From Linnemannia schmuckeri (Eukaryota > Mortierellomycota > Mortierellomycetes > Mortierellales > Mortierellaceae): a stretch of 64,000 nucleotides of DNA. The notes under the pieces are model-generated. The model saw only the letters and a list, made by a program, of their open reading frames with translations. It had not been told where the DNA came from and ran no database searches. Each line of letters starts with the position of its first letter. Positions within the stretch are counted from its first letter, which is position 1. This document shows positions 1 through 11,279 of this stretch, one piece after another. Location: contig JANATG010000001.1 in the NCBI GenBank assembly GCA_029449235.1, positions 2,480,001 to 2,544,000 of the forward strand, read 5' to 3'. A program made the translations under genes and the position numbers.

Positions 1-45
1 CCGCTTCCATCCATGCCATACTCGCCCAAAAACGATAAACCATAC

Positions 46-1424
46 CGAGAGGAGGAGACATCTTCTTGATCAAGCTTTTGATAAAGTCCTCATTCCTGAT
101 GTAGCGCATAAAGATCATGATGACTCGAATAGCAGAGAGAACCACAGATCCGTTGGCGTGCTGAAGACGAGGGATAACACGCTCACAAACATTTTCAGCC
201 TCCTTCGAGTCCAATGGCCTGTAGTCCGCCAGCGAGGTCAAAATCGCAATCTGGCCCCATTCTGTGCATTCGTTGAGAGCAGCCAACATCTTGTTCATAA
301 TTGCCACATTGACTACAAAGACGTCCTTTGATGCCGAGGATTCTTGCATCTCTGCCAAGGCGGTCACAGCATTAGCAACAACCTATATGTGGAAGTTTTC
401 AGTTGAAACAAGCGAATGAGCGTGGTGTCGAGCATCATTACTCCTAAGGGTATAAAACCCTCTTTCCAAAGACAGCAAGAGTACGAAGTCGCCCTGCCAT
501 TTACCATGGGGTTAGAATCCGAAACAAGGTCCTGAAGGATAGTGACGAATCCGTTCTCCAATGCTCTCTCCTGGTCCAAGTCCCACAACTTGGCCACACC
601 AATGGCGGCAGTCTTGCGCACATAGGGGTTGTCATCCTCCAAGCATTTTCTGAGAGGTTCACAGATATGATCCAGAATCTTGTCCACACGAATACAGCCC
701 ATTGTGCGGATAGCCAAGGCACGAATCAAAGGGTTGATGTGGTCCGTATCCTACCGTTGTTAGCAAGAGAGCAGCTGTGAGTCTCGAGTTCTAGAATATA
801 ATAGCAGCTCTGGTTCCATCAAGCCTGAAGAAGAGATTGTTTGTTGAAGCGTACCTTGACGAAGGTGTTGACGGCGAGAATGACCAAGTCTGGGTTCGAC
901 TTTGCATAGTTCATCAAGTACAAGTAAACCAGTTTTTTCTATGATAGTTAAAAATACAAAGGAAACGTTAGCCAGCAAAACACAAGTTGATAACGTACCC
1001 GTGTCCGTCTCTCGTTTCTTGCCAGCCGCCATGATCTTCATCACCATCTGCAAGGTTCTCTCCTCGAACCCTGATGTGCTTCTTATTTACCATTTCCAAG
1101 TCCTCGGTCTGCATGTTCTTAACGACCTGAGGAAAAAGTGAGCTGACATCCTTGCCGACTGTCATGTTGGCGATGACGCGCTTGACGGCATCCTTGCGTC
1201 GGTCTCGGTACTCGCTGTTCAAGTCTGCCAACAGTTCGGCATTCTCGCCTATAGAGTGGGAAGATGGTGTGTATGAGAGGTGGGACAGTTTGTCTGTGTC
1301 AGGATAACAACCGACGCCATTTTTCTTTTGGTGCGTTCCTTGATATAGAGCTGGCGGTAGAGAACTGACCCTTCTTGTTGTTGGCAAAGAAGCGACCGGC
1401 GTTCTGCTTGATGAAGTCGGCCAT
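46..1424 (-). CDS. APL2: AP-1 complex subunit beta (beta-adaptin), 5' part only
   Basis: N-terminal trunk of a large clathrin-adaptor subunit that helps sort cargo at the trans-Golgi/endosome. Exons read on the minus strand: 1424-1370, 1248-1091, 938-855, 750-505, 382-46. All junctions are GT-AG and keep frame, giving about 293 residues before the next intron starts at 45 and leaves the window. The start is the ATG at 1424-1422, with an MADFIKQNAGRFF N-terminus. Hallmark beta-adaptin strings are visible: VIANMTVGKDVSSLF, KKLVYLYLMNYAKS, NPLIRALAIRTMGC, NPYVRKTAAIGVAKL and ALNECTEWGQIAIL. These are armadillo/HEAT-like helical repeats. The whole family member is about 700-950 aa, so roughly 60-70% is missing. 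AP-1 rather than AP-2 beta is a judgement from overall similarity as I remember it; the C-terminal ear needed to settle it lies outside the window. Confidence 0.93.
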
Positions 1425-1937
1425 ATGTCCTTGATATGAGATGAAGAAGGGAGGGGAGGTGAGGTTTGTTGTTGTCAAAAGAAGGAAGGAGAGAATCGTG
1501 GAAAGGAGAAGAAGCGGATGGGGAGAACAACGTGTGAAGGAAAGAAAGATGATGTGGGAAACTGAGTTTTGTATGGGATGGGTTTGACTGGCTGGACTTC
1601 GATCCTCGCGGGTGCCACGATTCACATCTGTGTCCCCGTGACTTGCGTGCAACGGCACTTTGTGCACAAATCACTCGCCTGTAAGCAACAACGCCTCCAA
1701 ACGAGAATCAACAGGTTACTTTTTAATGCTTTTTTTATTTAATATTATACAAGTGTTGCCAGAGTAAGTGCTCCCTACGCTCTGTTATCGCTTCCAAGTC
1801 TGATGAATTATTGTTTTGATCTGTTGCTGGTGTGTATGCTGGTGTCTGTTCGGAAAAGTGACCTTTTCAAGGCGCACAGATCGAACGAAAATTATTCCTG
1901 ATCCGTGGGTAGCAATCCTCTCTTTCCTGGTGTCGTT
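1425..1937. other. Gene-free spacer: beta-adaptin promoter side and RPC10 3' side
   Basis: About 510 bases between the beta-adaptin start and the RPC10 stop. The part next to the adaptin start is pyrimidine-rich when read on the minus strand, as expected for a fungal 5' leader. An A/T-rich stretch near 1720-1750 is the likely RPC10 3' end. No coding signal was seen. Confidence 0.6.
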
Positions 1938-2704
1938 TTACTCCTTCCACTGCCAACCGCACTTGAGTTCAGTGCACTTGTAAAACGTCGTCATAGGCTC
2001 ATCAGCAGAACGGGTCTGAATCTGCATGTAGTACGCGCGGTCGTGTTCACATCTTGGGCATGATGCTAATTATATATCGCACATTGACAAGTTACTTTTG
2101 TTTAGTAACTCATCGTTCAAAAGAGGGCAAGTGTGGTCGATCCTGAAGGGTCATAGCTTCATGTCATATAAGCGGATTCCCCGAAGTCATCCTGCTATGG
2201 TGTTCTGGAATATCCAATCATCGATACCCATATATGATCTTTGAAAGCCCAGTTTCAGTGTTACTGAACGATCTCGAGAAATATCCTGTGATGGATCCTT
2301 ATGCGCTACGCTCATAAGTAATCGTGTTTTACCTTCGGTCTGATCCACGTTCGCCCAGGCCTCATCTCCTCCGAGGACATCATCGACTTGCTTCCTATCC
2401 AATGTCTTCCTCTGAACAATCTATTATGGTGAAAACAGCAGCAAAGGGCAACATCGTTAGCTATCATTTTCCATTGGGCAAAGAGCTCGACCATTGAAAT
2501 GTGGTGTGAAAGAATACGTCCATAAACGACAGCAACCCAGGATAGGGCGCAGTCGGTCACGCAACTGTTGTTCGGGCTTGAACTCTAGAAGAAACGTACG
2601 GTCTTGACGATAGGGTAGATATAAGGGCAGGTCTGGCAGTAGAGACGCTGGGTACCGTCGGACTGGACCAGCAGCAGGTTCGAGCAAGCTGGGCAAAAGT
2701 ACAT
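1938..2704 (-). CDS. RPC11: DNA-directed RNA polymerase III subunit RPC10 (Rpc11/POLR3K)
   Basis: Small zinc-ribbon subunit of RNA polymerase III, needed for intrinsic RNA cleavage, termination and reinitiation. Exons on the minus strand are 2704-2600, 2420-2333 and 2065-1938. Together they make 321 nt, a 106-aa protein, close to the usual 108-110 aa. The N-terminal ribbon shows FCPAC and later CQTCPY. The linker carries the family signature VDDVLGG. The C-terminal TFIIS-like ribbon shows CPRCEHDRAYY, then QIQTRSADEPMTTF with the acidic RSADE loop that family knowledge assigns to transcript cleavage, and a final KCGWQW. All three junctions are GT-AG and in frame. The gene is divergent from the ribosomal protein gene that starts at 2964, so the two probably share a 260-bp promoter region. 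Identification is secure. Confidence 0.96.
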
Positions 2705-2963
2705 TGTCCCGTTGTTGTGTTGGAATGAATGAATGAAAAAGAAAGAAGGGGGGAGGATGGACTTTGACGCAGTAATAGGTGGGCCTTTCTTTGTGTCCGT
2801 TGAAAAAGGAGAGGCGACTCGGTTTTGTTTGAGACAGAACAAAAAAAAAAAAGCAGCGGCTTAGATATTTCCTCATTTTTTGAAAAGGAGAGGAGTATAA
2901 ATTGAATTTAAGCGAACAGTTGATTTTGTTCCTCCTCCCTTTTTTAGTAGCCATCTAACCAAC
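2705..2963. promoter_or_regulatory. Divergent promoter between RPC10 and ribosomal protein L10a
   Basis: The 259 bases separate two opposed start codons. They contain A/T tracts (A12 near 2840, T-rich near 2940) and must hold both promoters unless a transcript start lies inside a gene. Pairing a Pol III subunit with a ribosomal protein would suit co-regulation with growth, but that is inference; no specific factor site was recognised. Confidence 0.6.
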
Positions 2964-4242
2964 ATGAGGCATGTCACCCTTAACCCACGCTCGCTTATTT
3001 TCTGGATGCATATCTAAAAGCTGTCATCCATCCATCAACTTGGAGCAGCAAGGACGAACCATCGCCGCATCGATCGAGCCATCCATCATCATTATCAACC
3101 ATGCCATTACGGCAAACATCTTCTGTGCACTACTTTCATCGCTACCAGCACTTTTACGTTGGGTGCACTTTTCGTCATTGGACGGTATCGTGTTCAAGGG
3201 ATCCGACTTCAACATCGGAATCGAGTTGTCATTGGCAGCGTGACAACGAGAACAACTGTTTTCAACGCCTCAATCAACTCTTCCTCGATAAGACTCACCA
3301 ACGGCAACGGAGTAGGATTCATCACCATCAACTTTTACCTTTGACCAGGGATCTCGACTTCACAACTCCCTGTGTTCATGACCTTGGACGTGATCCTCGT
3401 AGGAGTCAACTACTGCGGGCGGTCGCAGTAAGGCAACAGAACAGGACTTAACAGGATTTACCTTTAGTCGCAGCCGGAGACATCTGCGCATACTTATCAG
3501 AACTGTGTTCTCAAAAGGCCAGTGTTATTAACTATCCCACCCTACCTTTCCTTTTATCTCCTTTTCACCTATCTGTTTCCAAAACGTCAACAGCAGCAAG
3601 ATTCAGGTTTCGGCCGTCCGCGAGAGCGTTCGCCAGGTCAAGCAGCAGTCCGAGGAGAAGAAGCGTAACTTCGTTGAGACTGTCGAGCTCCAGATTGGAC
3701 TCAAGAACTACGATCCCCAGCGTGACAAGCGTTTCTCTGGTTCCGTCCGTCTCCCCAACATCCCCCGCCCCAAGATGTCCGTCTGCATTCTCGGTGATGC
3801 CCTTCACTGCGACCAGGCCAAGGAGATCTCCATGGAGTACCAGTCCGTTGATGACTTGAAGAAGCTCAACAAGAACAAGAAGCAGATCAAGAAGCTCGCC
3901 AAGAAGTACGATGCTTTCCTCGCCTCCGAGGCCCTCATCAAGCAGATTCCCCGTCTTCTCGGACCTGGTCTCCACAAGGCCGGAAAGTTCCCCACCCCCG
4001 TCACCCACGCCGACAACATCGGCGAGAAGGCTGATGAGATCCGTGCCACCATTAAGTTCCAGTTGAAGAAGGTTCTCTGCTTGGGTGTCGCCGTCGGCCA
4101 CGTCGATATGACCGAGGATGAGCTCCTCGCCAACATCATGATGTCTGTCAACTTCTTGGTCTCCCTTCTCAAGAAGCACTGGCAGAACGTCAAGACCTTG
4201 TTCATCAAGTCCTCCATGAACAAGCCCGTCCGTCTCTACTAA
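2964..4242 (+). CDS. RPL1: 60S ribosomal protein L10a (uL1)
   Basis: Component of the L1 stalk of the large ribosomal subunit, which moves deacylated tRNA out of the E site. The main exon 3594-4242 reads without interruption and shows KRNFVETVELQIGLKNYDP, KKLAKKYDAFLASE, PRLLGPGLHKAGKFP and the C-terminal KPVRLY, all typical of eukaryotic uL1. There is no ATG at the start of that exon. Joining a 5-nt exon ATGAG (2964-2968) through an intron that begins GCATGT (2969-3593) restores frame and gives exactly 217 aa, the usual length of human and yeast family members. The intron is therefore a GC-AG intron of 625 nt, long for this genome. Its 3' end is CAGCAG, so a 3-nt alternative acceptor would drop one Ser. 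The start exon is inferred from frame, length and donor match rather than transcript data. Confidence 0.93.
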
Positions 4243-4617
4243 GTGTTTTTTAAACTCTGTAGTTGCGGGTGGATGGTGTTCTTTTTTGCTTGGTCTTAAA
4301 ACTACTACTCTCACTCTCTAGTTCTTCCTTGGAGGACTGGAAGCGGTACGGCAACACCAAAGTACTTATTCACCTATCACTCATGAATGAATTCAATTAC
4401 TGTTGGGAGCTGATTTACTTCAGCATACAAGCCTGCTTATTTGATGGTTCAAAATAAAAAAATATAAAAAAACAATCGTTTGTTTGTCAGTCTGCATTGG
4501 ATAATCCTTCTTTTTTTATCATTATTCGGAGACCAAAAAAAGTATGCATTAAGACAAAGATTTGTGAGAAAAAAAATAATAGTGGATGCTTTATTTGTAG
4601 AGAAGAGGGATGATATA
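4243..4617. other. Convergent 3' ends of L10a and the STK32-like kinase
   Basis: About 375 bases with A-rich stretches near 4456-4475 and 4531-4585, which may serve as polyadenylation regions for both genes. No coding signal. Confidence 0.6.
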
Positions 4618-7477
4618 TTAGATGAAGGCTTGTTCGTATTGATACAATTGCTGCTGGTGATGCTGCTGCTGTTGCTGTTGCAAAAGCTGTTGTCGACTTG
4701 GTTGTTGCTGTTGCTGTTGCTGCTGCTGCTGCTGAGGTCTTGGTGACAACCCCGTTATATATTGCTGCTGTTGCTGATACATGACCCGCTCGTCGCCAGG
4801 GGTAGTGGTATAGGCGCTTGCGGGTCGCGTTAGGTACTGGGCGCCTGTGGGGCTCACCTCCAGGGGCCGGCGAGGATTAGAAGAAGACGATGGCGTTGGG
4901 TGAAGGGACGACAACCTGGAATTGGTGGCTGTGGTGGGCGAGGTCGAGATCACAGCGGGCATCGAGTTGATCGACTGGCCTGACGCTTCCCGCCCACGGA
5001 CTGCTCTGCGGACAGGGATGTTCGCAGACTCCATCAATGGCACGCTAATGTTGTTATTACTGTGGTATCCATTGTTGTTGTTGCTAGGATCCATGGTCAA
5101 AGAGGATAATGACGTGCCCAAGTCAAGTGTAACAAAGAGGGCTGCTCCTGGCTTGTTATGCTGGCCAGAAAGGGGTGTCGATGGTGGAGGAGGCGACGAA
5201 CTATTGATCGTCAGGGGTGTAGCAGTGGCAGGCGTAGAGTTACCGAGAGAATTAGTGGGTGACGAAGGGTGCGTTGATGGCGAATAATTTGGAGATCCTA
5301 CCCTCAGACCGGTCACATTGTCGCGAGGTTGAAGAGGGCGAGGCAGCGACGTCGGTGGCAAAATGATCGCCTCGCTTTGTAGTTCCAGCCGCTGGGTATG
5401 AAATGACGATGGCTGGTGAAGATGCTGTTGCTGCTGTTGCTGTTCCTGTTGGTTGTCAAAGTATCCTGCCTTCTCAGCTTCGGACTTTTGACGGACCATG
5501 CTCTGACCATTGCCGTGATAGTTGTTTTCTAGCGCGGGGCTGTTCAGCGGTGATGACCGGTATGTGTGCTCTGTAAGTGGCGTCTGGTCCTCATCTAAGT
5601 TGAAGCGATCCTGTCCAATACGATCACTGGGACTATCGGGTCTGCATGTCCTGACAGGGGTCGTCATGGGCACGTTGTCTGTCCGGTTGCTGCCTGTCCG
5701 GGTGACGACACCATCCAAAGTCCCGCTGTTCATCCTGGAGTCGTTATTGGCAGGGCGAATGATACGGCCCCGACTGAAAGAGTGCGACCGCTTGACCTTA
5801 GTAAAGTCGTACACAATGAACTTGTCCTCCATCATCTGCATCTCTGTCGACAACTCTGTCTCGGGTGTGGTCTGGGCACGCTTCTTGGCCTTCAGTGGGT
5901 TGTCCTCCATCAAAAGCTCTTCCAGCTCGTGCGTAGCATCAAAATTGGCACGTTTCGACTATCATGATTAGATTTCAACAAAAATGAAAGATTGACGTCA
6001 GAAAGATGCCCATCTGAACTGGAGATGGATAAAACGAATGAAGACAGAAGAAAAAACTTACATCGGGCTCAAAAGGAGGCAGCGCCTCTTTGGTTACAAG
6101 TTTATCCCACTCGATTCCTTCAAACCAAGGGTGTTTCTTAAAGGCATCCAAACCTTCTGATGTACAGCCCAGGCGCTTGCTAATATCGCGTTCGCATAAC
6201 TAACAACAAAAGCAAATTCTCACAAATCATTAGTACACATGGGCCATCGGTCGCCACGTTCACTGTCTATCGTAATGAGAGCACCCGTCAACTTCAGGGC
6301 TCGAATATCTTACCTTGGATACGACATCTATACACGGCGCGCTCACCATCTCGTGAACGTTCTCGGGAAACGGCAGTGGGTCCCGCAAGATGGAACTCGT
6401 CAACAGATCATTACTCTTGCCTCGGAATGGACGCTATTCGAATCAATAAGCGAGGGAATACGTCAGAATCCAATGAGAATTTCGTTTTGGCGTTGACTAT
6501 GTTGCGACTGACGTCTTGATCTGTCATTTTTTACCTTGCCAAAAAGAAGCTCAAACATAACGACGCCAAGACTCCACCAGTCTACCGACTCAAAGTAGCC
6601 TTTCCTAAGCAGCACCTCAGGCGCCATATAAGCCATACTTCCTGCGATAGATATTAATGGCTTGGTAGGGTTGAAGTAGACAGCAATGTTGAAATCTGTC
6701 AGATGGGCATGTCCATGCTCATCCAGTAGCACGTTATCGGGCTTCAAATCTCTACAATAGCCGAGCAAAAAAAAAAAGAGAGAATGAATGTTAGACACGT
6801 GCGCATTGCATGTATCCATCTAGAACAACTACCGCAACATGGGTGCAATGAAGAACTTGCCTGTGAATGATACGGCGTGCATGAAGCGCATCGAGAGCGA
6901 GGGCCAGTTCTGCGACATAGAACCGGACAACATCCTCACGCATAGGTCCGGCACGCTCCAGGTGGAAGCGAAGATCGCCTCCGAGCATGAGATCGAGGAC
7001 CATGAAGAGGTTCTCGTCATCCTGGAAGGCGTACCGCAGGTTGCAGATCAATGAAAACTCGACTTCCTCCAGTAACCGACGTTCCTGAATGATATTCTCG
7101 ACAGCTCGCATCCGGATACACTTTGCCTTGTTGATATATTTGAGGGCGTAGATCTCCTTTGTTCGCTTGTGCTGAACAACCCGTACTTTTCCAAAGGCTC
7201 CCTTTCCGACGGAGCGGAGCAAGTGGAAGTGGGACAATTCGACTATGAAGGCACAACAAAATCATATGGTCGGTTGTGGTGAGCAATCGGCGTATTATGT
7301 TTGGAGTACATGGATGAATAACAGATTAAGTTGGCCAGAATAGAAACAGGTTAAGTGGGTCGATTAGTGTAAAATGGTACGGCCAGGTTGCTTGTTTTTT
7401 TTTTTTGCTTGTTGAAAAGTTCACTTACTCTCTGCATCGAAGTCGATCGCTTCTTCTTTACAACATCCGGCACCCAT
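4618..7477 (-). CDS. STK32/YANK-like AGC serine/threonine kinase with polyQ tail
   Basis: Protein kinase rebuilt from six exons on the minus strand: 7477-7429, 7242-6861, 6751-6535, 6433-6314, 6199-6062 and 5958-4618 (2247 nt, 748 aa). The N-terminus MGAGCC fits an N-myristoylation site (Gly2) next to two cysteines that could be palmitoylated. The catalytic core shows GKGAFGKV (about 29-36), YALK (Lys51), HRD (143-145), DFN in place of DFG (163-165), APE, and VDWWSLGVVMFELL. DFN and the N-terminal lipidation signal are characteristic of the YANK/STK32 group. The post-kinase segment THELEELLMEDNPLKAKK matches the family tail. Human STK32 proteins are about 400 aa; here roughly 430 extra residues follow, rich in Ser/Pro/Asn and ending in Gln-rich runs. 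The intron interrupting HRD has a GC donor (CAG|GCAAGT). The gene is preceded by a 3.8-kb region without genes. Confidence 0.92.
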
Positions 7478-10436
7478 GGCGTTGTGTGTGATGGGGTGGC
7501 AGCGGTGTTGGCGGTGTTGGAGGAGACGAGCACAGGATGAGAGTCGTGTGGGAGGAGCGTGAACTGTGTATGGAAGGGAGAAGACGGCGTTACGAGGAGT
7601 GGGCGTCAATGGGCTTTGTGAATTAGTCGAGAAAGAAGAGAGGTATCATACAATGGAGACTAAATAAGAGAACGAGCAGGGTCGTCGGTTAGATAGGTGA
7701 AATGATTGAGGCGAGGAGATGAAGACGAAGAAGAGGGAGGATTGAAGGCGACTGTCGCTTGTGTTCTCATCGCATGGGTGGGTGGTGGACATGTGTTGCC
7801 GAACGGAGATCAACAACAAAGAAGCAATAAACAACGACAACAGAACAACAGACCAAGGATATACTCAATGACACCACAGGTGTGATGATAGTGAAATTAT
7901 AAAAGGCAGTGGAAAAAAAAGAGCTGTTTATCGTTTCTCTCCATTGTAATGGTGGTTGCACAAAGAAGGGGGCAAAAACAGCAAGAACCAAATGCTAAAA
8001 CGCATCGAACACATCGTTACTTCTCCTTCGACCATTCTTCTTAAGTCCCTTTTTTTTCGTTGTCACCCTTTTCACTTTTCTACTGTGTTTCGTAATTTTC
8101 CACGCATCGTGCATACTGTGCGGTAGAAAACAAAAAAAGCAGAGTAACCAGGCTGATGCTCTGAGACTTTTGCAGGATCGACAACATCATGGAAAAGAAG
8201 GGATGAGTAATAGGGGAGCGTTGCTTGTTATGTCAACCTGACCCAACGGTCGGTTCGCCGTACCAAGGAATAAGTAAACTATTGGTTCTCAACTGAGGTG
8301 TTGAGATGGATTGACATCTAGCCCTTATTATTTGTCTTTGTAAACACCCGTTGTTCTGTCAAAAAAGGGGGAGACGGGGAGGAACAGTCGAAATAACAAA
8401 CAAGGGGAATTGAGCAGGGGGTAAGAGAGAACAACAGAGAAAGAGAGAAGAGAAAGAGAGAAGAGAAAGAGAGGGGAGAAAGAGGAGAACAAAGGTCAAT
8501 GCTTCTCTGAGCAGCAATTGCTCCTGATTTTCTCGACAATCAATGCGCCACTACACGAAAACAAATGTGCTATCAGAAAAGTCAAGAAGCCGGACAAACT
8601 GGGGTTGAATAGTCGATTGTGTCCAGAATTGTTCGGATATCATTGGAAGTGTAGCCGTTGAGTGGTAGTCAAGGGATGTGTTGGACCGTGGCCGTGGTGG
8701 GATGAGAGCCAGCTGGAGAAAAAAGAGAATAAGAGAGAGACGAACCAGAGGAGAGAGAAAAGAAGAGAATGCAGGATATAAAAAAAGGCGAGTAACGAGG
8801 CAAAGAGAATTAATGGTAATAGGAATAGCTGGTTATTGCAAGTGTTTGGTCTCACGCGAAGACGCGAAGGGGTGTTCAACTAGAATAGACACTTGCAATT
8901 GGAGGTGACGGCACAAAGGGGGATGATGGTCGCGTTTTGAGAAGTAGTAGAGTTGGTGGTGGTGCCGGAGGAAGGGAAAGAGGGGGTGTGAAAACGAAGC
9001 ACAAGGAAGAGACGGGAAGAAGGGGAAGAAAGGGGAAGAAAAGAAAAGCAAGGGAAGAAAAAAGGATACTTGCACCTTTGCTGCATAGGATGAGGAGAGT
9101 TAGAGAAAAAGGAAAAGGTTGGTGGTTGATAGATGTAGGGTGAGATAAGGGAGAAGTGGTGTGTAAAAGCAAGTTGATGACAGACTGACAATGTGGGGGT
9201 GAAGAAGGGAAGGAGGACTGAATGGACATCGACAGAGTGTGAATAAGCATGACAGATCTGCTGCCGGGCTGCACCTCACCACTTAGTGACAAAGAACATC
9301 GCCATCACGCCACTTCCTGTACAAGCAGTACTTGGCGAGCAACAGTCTTTGTTACCCTTGTACCTCTCCCTCTCATAGAGATACACTCTTCACAGAAGTA
9401 GTTTCGTATAGCGACCATACGCATACTCCATTCTGCCTGTGGCTCCCAAGAAAAAACTAGTTTCTTTCTGGTCCATGTAGTAGTTCAATGCAACTGTGCA
9501 ACATGCACACAGAATAGTCTCCGACCCGACTAGCCAGACACACACTAGCTAACGAACAAAATGGCCGACTGCAATTGCTCCCGAGACTCGTCCGTCGGGG
9601 AACAGAAGTAAAAAAGGGGTAAAGAGGGAAACGAGTCGAGTCGGTGATACTACCTCGTCCACTAAACACAAACACAAGAACACTTATAAGAGTAGTGCTT
9701 CGCTCTCCTTTCCTTCCTTTCTAAGGTAACGAAGAAACATAAAACAATCGAGAATACATCTTAAAGGGACTTCGTCGCTGCCGAAAAACCCCATGGAGGC
9801 CATCATGGACATACAAACTGCGAGTGAAACCTCGTTCCTGAATAGTGAGTGGTGAAAAGAAAGAAGCAAGCGAGACCAAACAAAAACATCTGTCTCGGGC
9901 CTAGTCGGTGCTTAATCTTCTGTGTTGACGTTGTATTGTTCAAATGAATGAGTGCGTTGAATGTTTGTTTGTCGGTCATGAGATGAAGTAGAATAATAGG
10001 AGGGGAAGGAAGTTGATGGAGTGGTGATCTAGAAGGTTGTGAGATTGCTGTGAGACTTGATTGTTGAAGTAGTGAGCTGAATGAGGGGAAGTGAAGGAAG
10101 GGGTTACTTGCCTTCAGTCCGATGCTGTGGGGGAGGGGGAAGGGGAGGGATGATGAGAGTGGCGATAAAGAGGTTGAGGTGAAGTTTAAAGAGAGTGAGA
10201 AGAGAGAGTGATGATCAGGATAGAGAGTGTGCGTGAATGTGGAGGATAAAGACGCAGGACCGTGTAATTGGGTAAGTGTGAGTGAAAAAAGTACAAGAGT
10301 AAGAAGAGAGAGAAAGAGAGTGAGAGGGTGAGAGAGAGAAGGAGAGAAAGGGAGGGGAAGACGAAAAGAGCCTGTGTGGAGGAAGAAAAATGAACGAGAG
10401 TGAGTGACGAGACGAAAGAGAATAAAGGGAAGTTCG

Positions 10437-10478
<42 letters not shown>

Positions 10479-10512
10479 AGAGAAAGAGAAAGAGAAAGAG
10501 AAAGAGAAAAAA
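10437..10512. repeat. T11-A28 block followed by (GAAA) microsatellite
   Basis: Eleven T then 28 A are followed by GAGAGAG and several AAAGAG/GAAA units. The perfect T/A junction can fold back on itself, and such tracts exclude nucleosomes. Confidence 0.9.
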
Positions 10513-10924
10513 ATGAATGCAAGATTCAAGAAACGACAACTACGATGGGATTGGATAGGCAAGGATGAGCGGACTGAACTGGACTGGGGCAAAAGAACGA
10601 AGGACAAAAAGACCACGAAAACGGATGGTGTTGTCCGTGTGCGACAGATAGATATAACCAACGACATTCATCTTGTACATCTTGCTTGTGCTTCAACTCT
10701 CACATACTAGGATTATCAAGACGTGAGAGAGGGCAAGATTCAGCCCTTGGGTTCACTACCGTATTCCTGAAACCTTTTTGACAAACAGACTCAAAGAACA
10801 CAGACTGACACGCACTAAAGGACACCCCATTGCTCTCAAAAAAATGAAGAAAAAAGAGGAAGAGAACGGCAATCATTGTAATCCATCTGGGCGATTTCGA
10901 TTTCGACAGATGGTGCAACCGTGT

Positions 10925-10942
10925 TACGAGATGGATAGCTAA
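10925..10942. repeat. 18-bp exact direct repeat, copy 1
   Basis: TACGAGATGGATAGCTAA occurs here and again, in the same orientation, at 12795-12812 at the edge of the LINE-like open frame. Flanking sequence is not obviously alike. Confidence 0.85.
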
Positions 10943-11279
10943 GCGAGCCTTGCAAGGGTGTTGCAAGGTGATTTATTGCGGAGCACCCCATTCCGACGCA
11001 GTGGTGTGGTGCTCCCTAAGTGCATGATAAGCTCATATTCATATAAAGAAGGGGTTTCCCGGCAGGGGCTGATAACAGAAAAATGGCTGCTCGAAACAAA
11101 AGGGAGGCGAGGGACCAAGGAGTAGGAGGGGGGGGGGCTGGAGTCCAAACAATAAATGGGTATGGGGGGGTAGAAGTACAGAGGGGGAGGGGGAGGAGAG
11201 AGAAAATAAAAGATAAAAAATAAAATAAGAAGTAAATAAATAAAAAAGAGAAGAAAAAAAGAGAGACGAAAAGAACTAT

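Larger units (their letters stand above)
7478..11279. other. 3.8-kb gene-free, strand-asymmetric polypurine/polypyrimidine region
   Basis: Upstream of the kinase the plus strand is strongly purine-rich (GA, GAA and GGA runs near 8400-8480, 8700-8800, 8990-9070, 10270-10380 and 10476-10510). Frames open on the minus strand are therefore low-complexity Ser/Leu/Phe/Pro strings, not proteins. The region includes a T11A28 block (10437-10475) and a G9 run near 11131-11139. It may contain a very long kinase 5' leader or regulatory region, or an unseen non-coding RNA. I found no gene I could support. Confidence 0.55.

Noticed and set aside
3101..3451. 116-codon frame inside L10a intron 1
   Set aside because: No recognisable composition, overlapping frames equally open, and the exon structure of L10a needs the region as intron; also no C/D-box snoRNA signature on the plus strand.
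3565..4314. 249-codon open frame on the minus strand
   Set aside because: It is exactly antisense to the L10a main exon and its Leu/Gly/Asp-rich composition follows from the complementary codons; a shadow.
9803..10522. 239-codon minus-strand frame
   Set aside because: Composed of Ser/Leu/Phe runs translated from GA repeats and a homopolymer; low complexity with no domain-like part.
11131..11139. G-rich run as a G-quadruplex
   Set aside because: Only one or two G runs of sufficient length lie close together; four tracts could not be assembled convincingly.
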